Assembly (NCBI GenBank): GCA_026193125.1
Contig: JAPHSC010000145.1
Location: 1 to 5,979, forward strand
Reading direction: 5' to 3'
Source of the DNA: Gammaproteobacteria bacterium
GTDB lineage: Bacteria > Pseudomonadota > Gammaproteobacteria > Steroidobacterales > BM003
DNA length: 5,979 nt
The notes under the pieces were generated by a model. That model was not told the DNA's origin, did no database searches, and was given only the letters and a program-made list of their open reading frames with translations. Of the stretch, positions 1 to 5,979 are shown piece by piece. Made by a program: the position numbers and the translations under genes. Every line of letters begins with the position of its first letter. The first letter of the stretch is position 1.

Positions 1-3000
1 AACGGTCTGGGTACTATCTGCGCTCTTGAGCTGACGCAGATCATCGCAACGGCTTCTCCATGCCATGGCGAAGGCCCACGCCGCAAACAGGACCAGGGTA
101 AGCCAGGACACCATACTCAAGCCCAAACCCAATAACAGCCAGTCCCGAAAAGGGAAAGGTACGTAGGGAAGTCTTGAAACCACCAGCGCCGCTACCAGGA
201 AAACGATGAATTGGCCCCAGTACAGGACTGCCGGCCCGAGACGGGGACCGAAAGAGCCAAGAACCCAGCGGCTTTCCGGTATGTTGACCCGCAGGTCGAG
301 GTTGCTGGCTGGCGCTCCCAAATCCACCTCGGAGCTGCGCCACCAGGCGCTCACTCCCCGATCCTCGCTCCAGGTGATCCGGGTGGAGTGGGCGCCCGGA
401 GCCACCGGCAACACCAGTTCTCCGTCCTGCAGGGAAAGTGAAATATCCACATTGTCAGTGGACACCCCAAGCAACTGCGCACCAGACGGCAGCCGTAGCC
501 GGTGCTCGCCCCCACGGCTGCTGCGCCAGTCGACGTTCAACTCGCTATTGGACGTGGATTCACCGGGTTGTACCGACAGGTTCACACGATCAATGGCGAA
601 GGTTGCACCGGGCGCCGCCTCCGGCTGGACGGCGGTCAATTCCAGGCTCTCGCCGGGCCGCGGAAAATATTCCATTACCCAACCGGCAAGATTGCTCGCC
701 GAAACGGGCACACCCGAAACATGCGGACGCCATTGGGGACCCACCGCTATTCGCCAGGTCTCGACCCATGGCACATCAGTGCCTGCTTCCAGGCTCAAAC
801 CGGAGCCAGCGGGCAGAGCACCTGACCAACCCGCGCTTTGCTGGTCCGGCGCAAGGTTCACTACCGCCGTGTCATCTTGCACTTCCTGATCCCGGCTGAC
901 CACGGCCTCACCGGGCAACAGGGGTATCAGCACGCTGATCGCACCGCGGCGTGGCGCCAGGCGTTGCGCATTGGTAGCCACCGACCATTCAAGGCCCAGT
1001 GTCAGGGTGCGTGTCACGCGCAGAAAGGCCGGGTATTTTTCCGGCGCCAGTTCGGCTGGCAAGCCGCCAGCCAGGGACCCCTCACTGCCTTTGCGAATCA
1101 ATTGCAGGGTACCGGCCGTCAAGCGATCATCTTGCAGACCAGCGCCCTCCCATCCCTCCAGCTGCAGCGCCAGCGTCCTGGGTTGCTGGGCGAATACCAG
1201 CTCCACCAGGTCGCGGGCCGCCACCTCGCCCTTCAGGACCAGCCTGCTTACTCCTTCGGGCACGAGCAGGTAACGGATACCCTTATTGAGCAAAGCGAAA
1301 GACCGTGTCTCGCCATTCAATAAAATCTGCCTCGGTAGCCAGGCGGCGCCCGCGTCCGGCAAGGCCAACAGGGATGCAGCCCGGGCATGCACTGACAGCT
1401 CGATTTCCAGCCGGCCGGGGAAGGCATACACAGTTGCCGAGGGGATCTCTACGCAGGCCGGTTCGCAATCGGGCCGCTCCAGCAGGCGTTGCTGTAGCTC
1501 CTGCAATAATTCTGGCGCAGGAAACTCTGCTCTCGCCGCATTCGGGATAGCGAGGGCGCAACATGCCAGCACCATGGCCAGACTTGCGGTGATACCGACA
1601 GTCTTGTCCTTGTGCAACCAGCCGGCCAGGCCCGACGATCCGCTCGAAGATGGCACGCACCGCCGCAGCAGCAGCCCGGTCAGACCCAACAAACCCACTA
1701 TCCCCAGCAAACGCCAGAGAAAGGTTACCCAGGGTGGGGATATCACCAGCGAGAACGTACGTTGGGCGTCCACCGGCCCACCCCAGTTCATGGCGTATTG
1801 ATTCCAGTTCCACCGGGGTACACCGGGTCCGGTTTGCACGAGCAAGCCTGGCGCGTAGCGGGCAGGCGGCGGAGAGGCAGCCAAAACTCGACGCCTGGAC
1901 TCTCCTTTCGCAAGGGAGGGTGTGACGGCCATTTCTTCGGATGCGACCTCGTAAGCCATATCCTGGACCTGCAAGCTCTGCTCCAGGGCATATCGGGCGG
2001 CCGAGTAATTTTCCCCGACCAAACCACCGCGCTCCAGTTGGGGGTACAAGGCCTTGATAGCCAGGTCGCCGGTAAAGGGCAGAACCAGCAAAATCAGGAT
2101 CGCCATACCCAGTAACTGGTAGCGTCTTGCCAGGTATCTCAACCTGCCCTCGGGCGCCACACCAAAAATTGCCGTTGCGATGACCAGGTTCAGCAATGCC
2201 CAGGTGATGGCCGGCATCCATTGGTGCAGCAACACGAGTACCACGATGGCCAGGACGCCCACCGGCCTGCCCATCAGCCTGGAAAGCGCAACGCTGACCA
2301 GCAAGACCAGGAACAGGTCCATCAAGGTCCAGCCATTTATCCATGCTCCACCCGCTACATCCACACCGGGTGCAGCCAGCAAGTGATAGCCGGGCGGTAA
2401 TTGCAGCAAGGCGGAAACCTGGTCAAAGTCCTGGGTCCACCCGGTCACAGGCATATCAGTATGGGAGCCCTGAAAACGGGATACAGTGCTTAACTGCAAG
2501 ACCGCATCGCGCACTTCCACTCCCCTGCTGGACGGCTCTGCCCCGGTCGTCACCAACAGGTCATCCTGCCCGCTACGCGCCTTCTGAAGCTCAAATGGCG
2601 CACGCGTATCCAGGCGCCAATCCTGGCGCACCTGGCCGTAAATTTCGTCCAGCGCGGTGAATCCAAGCCCCTCGAAATCCAGGTATAGGGTTCGATTCAA
2701 AGTCAGGCGGTTACCCAACCGGTCTGCCTGCCCTCGGCCGCGCTCCTCAATGCTCAGGCGACTGTCAGCACCGACCACGCCGCTGGCTCCCCCGCGCCAA
2801 TCCGCCGGCACACCAACCTGCTCGTCATCCACGGGTTCGAATCCCAGCAGTCGACTCTCTCGCAGCACCGTGTCCGGCACGTAAGTCCATATTTCCTGTG
2901 CCGGCCATTTGGCCCGGGCTTGTGGCAGGGCAAGCCTGGCCGGGTCGCTTGTCGCGCGGGCAAGATATTGCAGATCCCAGGTCCCCGGGCGCAGTTGCAC

Positions 3001-3756
3001 CCGCAGACTCCCGTCGGCCTCGATTCTCGCCGGCAAGGGTGAAGTCAAATCCATGGGGACAAAACCGGAGGGCAGCGCGGTACCCAACACTTCTTCCCTG
3101 GCCTTGCCGCTGACCCGCAAGCTCAAACGCGTGGTGAGCAACATGGGGCTGCCGTCTTGCAGCAATCGGAACACCTTGAATTCGGCTGTCTCCGCCGCTT
3201 GCTCGACACCGCCACGCTGACCCAGCCACAGGCCATTCCCGTTACGCTCGGGAAAAGCTACAGGCTGCTTATCTACTTCGAGACTTAGCAGCGCTGTGTA
3301 CTCTGGCACGGCCAGGTTCGCCGGGCGAGCGCTCCAGCGAAAAACGCCGGTGACCTTGTGGGTGCCTATTTCCAGATAGATGGCTGGACGCCCGCCACGC
3401 GGCACTACCGGGACTTCACGCCCGTCTGCCGCCACCGCCTGTGGCCAGTTCTTGTCGTCACCCGGGAGCAACACCCAATCCGGGGCCAGCAGTTGCCATG
3501 ACTGGCTGAAGCGTCCGCCCGTGGAACTCACCGACAAGCTGAGCTCGCCCGGCCAGGCGCAGGCGAACCCGGTTTTTCCTGCACTCTCCGGAGCCAGCAC
3601 GGGACAGCGCATATATTCCTGACCGTGCAACACCCAGGGCACCCAGGGCCTGAGTCCATCCGGTATCTCGGCCTGTGTCAGCCCCGTATTCGCATCGACA
3701 CCGACTGACAGGAACATCAGCAGTGCAATTGACCAGAACCTGGGATCCCTAGACAT
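1..3756 (-). CDS. Giant envelope protein of unknown function, two-unit architecture, C-terminus cut by window edge
   Basis: The frame is open for 1252 codons and has no stop before the left edge, so the C-terminus is missing. I cannot assign a function. Residues 1-22 look like a signal peptide: a short basic start, a hydrophobic core, and VDA before N23. Residues 23-474 are hydrophilic and beta-rich, and contain C51 and C66. Four membrane segments follow at about 476-494, 498-514, 516-535 and 547-563. A loop at 564-675 follows, then a membrane segment at 677-697. Residues 719-743 form a second, internal signal-like segment ending ARA before E744. A second beta-rich domain (744-1178, with C764 and C768) leads to membrane segments near 1180-1196 and 1206-1231. 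Basic loops (538-545, 698-699, 716-718, 1195-1204) fit a topology with both large domains in the periplasm. The two halves appear to be duplicates. The ATG at 3756 was chosen because the purine-rich AAGGGGGTGAGG lies just upstream and the signal peptide follows directly. An in-frame ATG at 3789, behind GGGGA, would add 11 residues. That the frame is a real gene is nearly certain; its role is unknown. Confidence 0.92.
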   Translation of the reverse strand, partial: MSRDPRFWSIALLMFLSVGVDANTGLTQAEIPDGLRPWVPWVLHGQEYMRCPVLAPESAGKTGFACAWPGELSLSVSSTGGRFSQSWQLLAPDWVLLPGDDKNWPQAVAADGREVPVVPRGGRPAIYLEIGTHKVTGVFRWSARPANLAVPEYTALLSLEVDKQPVAFPERNGNGLWLGQRGGVEQAAETAEFKVFRLLQDGSPMLLTTRLSLRVSGKAREEVLGTALPSGFVPMDLTSPLPARIEADGSLRVQLRPGTWDLQYLARATSDPARLALPQARAKWPAQEIWTYVPDTVLRESRLLGFEPVDDEQVGVPADWRGGASGVVGADSRLSIEERGRGQADRLGNRLTLNRTLYLDFEGLGFTALDEIYGQVRQDWRLDTRAPFELQKARSGQDDLLVTTGAEPSSRGVEVRDAVLQLSTVSRFQGSHTDMPVTGWTQDFDQVSALLQLPPGYHLLAAPGVDVAGGAWINGWTLMDLFLVLLVSVALSRLMGRPVGVLAIVVLVLLHQWMPAITWALLNLVIATAIFGVAPEGRLRYLARRYQLLGMAILILLVLPFTGDLAIKALYPQLERGGLVGENYSAARYALEQSLQVQDMAYEVASEEMAVTPSLAKGESRRRVLAASPPPARYAPGLLVQTGPGVPRWNWNQYAMNWGGPVDAQRTFSLVISPPWVTFLWRLLGIVGLLGLTGLLLRRCVPSSSGSSGLAGWLHKDKTVGITASLAMVLACCALAIPNAARAEFPAPELLQELQQRLLERPDCEPACVEIPSATVYAFPGRLEIELSVHARAASLLALPDAGAAWLPRQILLNGETRSFALLNKGIRYLLVPEGVSRLVLKGEVAARDLVELVFAQQPRTLALQLEGWEGAGLQDDRLTAGTLQLIRKGSEGSLAGGLPAELAPEKYPAFLRVTRTLTLGLEWSVATNAQRLAPRRGAISVLIPLLPGEAVVSRDQEVQDDTAVVNLAPDQQSAGWSGALPAGSGLSLEAGTDVPWVETWRIAVGPQWRPHVSGVPVSASNLAGWVMEYFPRPGESLELTAVQPEAAPGATFAIDRVNLSVQPGESTSNSELNVDWRSSRGGEHRLRLPSGAQLLGVSTDNVDISLSLQDGELVLPVAPGAHSTRITWSEDRGVSAWWRSSEVDLGAPASNLDLRVNIPESRWVLGSFGPRLGPAVLYWGQFIVFLVAALVVSRLPYVPFPFRDWLLLGLGLSMVSWLTLVLFAAWAFAMAWRSRCDDLRQLKSADSTQTV

Positions 3757-3889
3757 CACCTCACCCCCTTTTCCAGCCTGTTGGCTCATTGTAGTCCCCG
3801 TGGAAAGCCAACGCGAACAGCCCGCGGTTACATCAATGGCGCTGTCAAACGTCCCGGGGACAAAAAGTCATGGCAGGAGCAAGGCGACC

Positions 3890-3914
3890 AAAAACTGAGC
3901 CCCGGTCCAGGGCC
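3890..3914 (-). terminator. Possible rho-independent terminator downstream of putP
   Basis: Read on the minus strand, GCCCT and GGGGC can pair around a five-base GGACC loop (four GC pairs plus a U-G wobble). A run of five T follows three bases later. The stem is short and the T run is not immediately adjacent, so it is a weak terminator at best. It lies about 100 bases after the putP stop and before the giant gene, so it would end the putP transcript and separate the two genes. Confidence 0.3.
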
Positions 3915-4014
3915 TGCAGGTATACCGCAAAAACTTCCAAGGCATTCCCGAATCTGATTGCAGCCCGCCCCGGTATGCAGGCGCATTACCATGGTCATTC
4001 CCTGGCGCAGTTAC

Positions 4015-5454
4015 CTATCTGGATCGATTTTCAATTTTGCTGAAAACCAGAATGCACGCCACTGACACCAGCACACCGGGAACAATTTCATACAGATCGA
4101 AAATACCGCCACTCAATTGCTTCCATATGATCACGGTCAGGCCGCCACCCAGGACACCGGCAAGGGCGCCATTGCGACTCATCCCTTCCCAATACAGTGA
4201 CAGCACTATCGCCGGCGCAAAGGCGGCTCCGAAACCGGCCCAGGCGTAGGCCACCAGGTCCAACACCTTACTCTCCGGATCCCGAGCCAGGTAAAAGGCC
4301 ACCAGGGCAATCGCCGCCACTGCCAGGCGTCCGACCCAAAGCAGTTCAACCCGACCGGCATTGGGCCGCAACATACCCTTGTAAAAATCTTCGGACACCG
4401 CCGAGGAAGCCACCAGCAACTGGGAATCCGCTGTACTCATCACCGCGGCCAGAATACCGGCAAGACAGATACCTGCAACGACCGGGTGGAATAGCAGGCG
4501 TGCGAGCAGCATGAATACCTTCTCGCTATCCGCGCCCTGCAGCGGCTGGGGCACAAGACCGATTCCCACCAGGCCTACCAGGGTCGCCGCCACCAGGGCG
4601 ATGCTCACCCAGCCCATGGCGATGAGCCTCGCGGCTCCGATATCTTCGGGTCTGTGGATGGCCATGAAGCGAGCCAGAATATGCGGTTGGCCAGCGTAGC
4701 CCAGACCCCATCCCAGCAGCGAAACAATGGTTATCCAACCCAGCGGCTCACCGGTCAGAGTGATCATGGGGTTCAGCAAGTTCGGGTTCACCGCTTCCAG
4801 GCTGGCGCCCAGTCCGCTGAAACCACCGGAGACGTCCACACCTACCACGGTGACCGCCACAAGGGCCATGAACATCAGACAACCCTGAAGGAAGTCAGTC
4901 CAGCTAACGGCCAAAAATCCGCCAAAGAATGTATACAACACGACGGTGAGGCCACCGGCTGTTACCGCCCACAGGTAGGGCAGTCCGAAAACGCTTTCAA
5001 ACAGCTTGCCGCCGGCGACCAGGCCGGAACTGGTGTAGAAAGTGAAGAACACCAGGATAAAAATGGCTGAAACAAGACGCAATACTCGACTACGATCCCC
5101 GAAGCGGGATTCGAAGTAGTCGGGAAGTGTCAAGGCGTCCCCGTAGCGTTCGGTGGCGCGACGCAGACGTTCGGCCACGAATTTCCAGTTAAGATACGTG
5201 CCGATGAGCAGACCGCTCAACAACCACACCGAATCGAGGCCGGCGAGATAGGCGTAACCAGGTAATCCCAGCAGCAACCAGCCACTCATATCTGAGGCCT
5301 GTGCACTGAGCGCGGTCACCCATTTGCCCAGGCTGCGTCCGCCCAGGATGTAATCACGCAAATTATTGGTCCGGCGCCAGGCCACAACGCCGATACCGAG
5401 TACCGCAAGCAGGTACACGACAAATGTGGAGACAATAATACTGTTGTCGGTCAT
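4015..5454 (-). CDS. putP: Sodium/proline symporter (SSS family)
   Basis: This complete 479-residue protein is an inner-membrane symporter that takes up L-proline with Na+, for nutrition or osmoprotection. E. coli PutP is 502 residues. Family landmarks fall at the same residue numbers as in E. coli. ASDMSGW at 53-59 carries A53, D55, M56 and S57, which belong to the Na+ and proline sites of TM2. D187 is present. AAVMST at 336-341 carries A337, S340 and T341 of the Na+ site in TM9. The GLGYAGQPHILARFMA block at 250-265 is typical of PutP and distinguishes it from pantothenate or sugar members. Where E. coli has Cys344, this protein has Ser, within the STADSQLL variant. The protein is hydrophobic throughout, as expected for about 13 membrane segments, and ends in a short basic tail. 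The ATG at 5454 is preceded by GGAA about seven bases upstream, a modest ribosome site. No putA lies nearby, so the link to proline catabolism cannot be judged here. Proline as substrate is inferred from residue conservation. Confidence 0.95.
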   Translation of the reverse strand: MTDNSIIVSTFVVYLLAVLGIGVVAWRRTNNLRDYILGGRSLGKWVTALSAQASDMSGWLLLGLPGYAYLAGLDSVWLLSGLLIGTYLNWKFVAERLRRATERYGDALTLPDYFESRFGDRSRVLRLVSAIFILVFFTFYTSSGLVAGGKLFESVFGLPYLWAVTAGGLTVVLYTFFGGFLAVSWTDFLQGCLMFMALVAVTVVGVDVSGGFSGLGASLEAVNPNLLNPMITLTGEPLGWITIVSLLGWGLGYAGQPHILARFMAIHRPEDIGAARLIAMGWVSIALVAATLVGLVGIGLVPQPLQGADSEKVFMLLARLLFHPVVAGICLAGILAAVMSTADSQLLVASSAVSEDFYKGMLRPNAGRVELLWVGRLAVAAIALVAFYLARDPESKVLDLVAYAWAGFGAAFAPAIVLSLYWEGMSRNGALAGVLGGGLTVIIWKQLSGGIFDLYEIVPGVLVSVACILVFSKIENRSR

Positions 5455-5523
5455 AGTAATTTTCCGGCAAGTTCATGCGAGGCAAAGGCCCGGGGAGCCA
5501 CTGATTTACCCGGAACGCGTCAG

Positions 5524-5552
5524 ATTGTATGCGAAAAGATACACACTCTGGA
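5524..5552 (-). promoter_or_regulatory. Weak sigma-70 promoter candidate for putP
   Basis: On the minus strand a TACAAT -10-like hexamer (5529-5524, five of six matches) lies 17 bases from TCCAGA (5552-5547, three of six matches to TTGACA). Transcription would start near 5517, leaving a leader of about 60 bases before the putP ATG. The -35 match is poor, so this is only a candidate. The TACAAT overlaps one arm of a small inverted repeat. Confidence 0.25.
5526..5543. promoter_or_regulatory. Inverted repeat TGTAT-N8-ATACA, possible operator upstream of putP
   Basis: TGTAT at 5526-5530 and ATACA at 5539-5543 are exact inverted copies around an eight-base centre (GCGAAAAG). The size and symmetry suit a dimeric helix-turn-helix regulator, and the repeat covers the candidate putP -10 hexamer, which would suit repression. 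Five-base arms can arise by chance and no regulator gene is visible, so the call is tentative. Confidence 0.2.
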
Positions 5553-5607
5553 CGTTAAGCGCACTTGAGAAGGGTCGCGAAGACTGGCAATTTTATTAAG
5601 CTTGGAT

Positions 5608-5635
5608 TTGTGTCCGCAGAATACAGGTTCATAAT
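5608..5635 (+). promoter_or_regulatory. Sigma-70 promoter candidate for the DUF924 gene
   Basis: TTGTGT at 5608-5613 (three of six matches to TTGACA) and CATAAT at 5630-5635 (five of six matches to TATAAT) are separated by 16 bases. Transcription would begin near 5642 and leave a leader of roughly 110 bases before the GTG start. It points away from putP, as expected for a divergent pair. This rests on hexamer matches only. Confidence 0.3.
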
Positions 5636-5738
5636 CAGGCAAGCGACTCTGCGGCGCGCCGATGTGCTGGAATGTGCGCGGGACGTGGCCACTTACTTTA
5701 TGTATCGTCAGGCAAAACCCAATGCGGTCACAGCCTGC

Positions 5739-5745
5739 AAGGAGG
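5739..5745 (+). promoter_or_regulatory. Strong ribosome binding site fixing the GTG start of the DUF924 gene
   Basis: AAGGAGG is a near-perfect Shine-Dalgarno sequence eight bases before the GTG at 5754. The frame is open further upstream, back to 5559, with an in-frame ATG at 5700. That ATG has no purine-rich site before it, so this site decides the start. Confidence 0.8.
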
Positions 5746-5753
5746 ATACACAG

Positions 5754-5979
5754 GTGACGGATCGGATCGAGGAAATTCTGGGCTTCTGGTTTGCCGAGAC
5801 GCCCAGAGATGCATTCAAGATTGATGCACGCATGTCGCTGTGGTTCGGCGACGATCCGGCAATGGACCAAAAGATTTCCACCATGTTTTCCAAGGACATC
5901 GGGCGCGCATCGACCGGCGAACTGGATGCATGGTCGGAGACACCGCGTGGGCGGCTTGCGCTGATCATCCTGCTGGATC
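5754..5979 (+). CDS. DUF924 family protein, N-terminal part, cut by window edge
   Basis: Seventy-five codons plus one base are present before the right edge. The protein matches the N-terminal pattern of the DUF924 family (COG3803). An early ILGFWF block lies at residues 8-13. A WFGDD block at 30-34 is followed by a D-x-x-I...F element (D38, I41, F45). GELDAW at 55-60 precedes PRGRLALIILLD at 64-75, where family members continue with QFPRN. Members are soluble, mainly helical proteins of about 180-200 residues with no firmly established function, so roughly the first 40 percent is seen here. There is no signal peptide or membrane segment, so a cytoplasmic location is likely. Translation starts at GTG behind a strong AAGGAGG. 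The gene is divergent from putP across 299 bases and shows no sign of sharing its function. The family call rests on recognition of these motifs. Confidence 0.88.
   Translation, partial: MTDRIEEILGFWFAETPRDAFKIDARMSLWFGDDPAMDQKISTMFSKDIGRASTGELDAWSETPRGRLALIILLD

Noticed and set aside
206..889. A 227-codon plus-strand open frame and several others antisense to the giant gene
   Set aside because: They are antisense shadows of a GC-rich coding region. The translations are rich in Ser, Arg, Pro and Thr, with no convincing ribosome site or family pattern.
1283..2344. A 353-codon minus-strand open frame inside the giant gene
   Set aside because: It lies in a shifted frame of the same strand. Its translation is rich in Arg, Gly, Pro and Cys with no domain-like pattern. 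The overlapping frame is open for 1252 codons and gives coherent membrane segments and a signal peptide.
3788..3848. A perfect TTGACA (3848-3843, minus) and a TACAAT (3793-3788, minus) upstream of the giant gene
   Set aside because: The two hexamers are about 49 bases apart, far from the usual 16-18. Neither has a good partner at proper spacing, so no promoter is called.
3851..3861. GTCCC-G-GGGAC palindrome in the gap between putP and the giant gene
   Set aside because: The arms leave a single central base, which cannot form a proper hairpin loop. No T run follows it in the direction of transcription.
5366..5599. A 77-codon plus-strand frame starting inside putP and reaching into the intergenic region
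   Set aside because: It starts antisense to the putP N-terminus, lacks a clear ribosome site, and resembles no known family.
5662..5757. A small plus-strand ORF whose TGA overlaps the GTG start of the DUF924 gene
   Set aside because: The GTGA overlap looks like translational coupling, but the 31-codon ORF has no ribosome site and an unremarkable sequence. The downstream gene has its own strong site.
5520..5968. Two minus-strand frames opposite the DUF924 gene
   Set aside because: They are antisense to a strand with a strong ribosome site and a recognisable DUF924 protein.

Overview
The window looks like chromosomal DNA from a GC-rich gammaproteobacterium, possibly a marine or environmental one. 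This placing is an inference from codon use, from the close match of the transporter to Escherichia coli PutP, and from the general character of the other two proteins. Nothing in the window fixes the genus. There is no sign of mobile DNA, CRISPR arrays, tRNA or rRNA.

The layout is simple. From 1 to 3756 on the minus strand lies one very long reading frame: 1252 codons without a stop, running off the left edge. It encodes a giant envelope protein of unknown function. Between 3757 and 4014 is a 258-base gap with a possible terminator. From 4015 to 5454 on the minus strand is a complete sodium/proline symporter gene, putP. From 5455 to 5753 is a divergent intergenic region with weak promoter candidates and a small inverted repeat. 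From 5754 to the right edge, on the plus strand, is the first 75 codons of a DUF924-family gene.

The most interesting item is the giant protein. Reading it end to end suggests that it is an internal tandem duplication. Each unit has a signal-like hydrophobic segment, a beta-rich periplasmic region of about 430-450 residues, and then a membrane bundle. Landmarks in the two units match at a nearly constant offset of 702-711 residues. The second unit begins with its own signal-peptide-like segment in the middle of the protein. No enzymatic motif was recognised.

I see no evidence that the three genes form one pathway. The symporter and the giant gene share a strand but are separated by 258 bases and a candidate terminator. 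The DUF924 gene is divergent. No proline catabolism gene (putA) is present.
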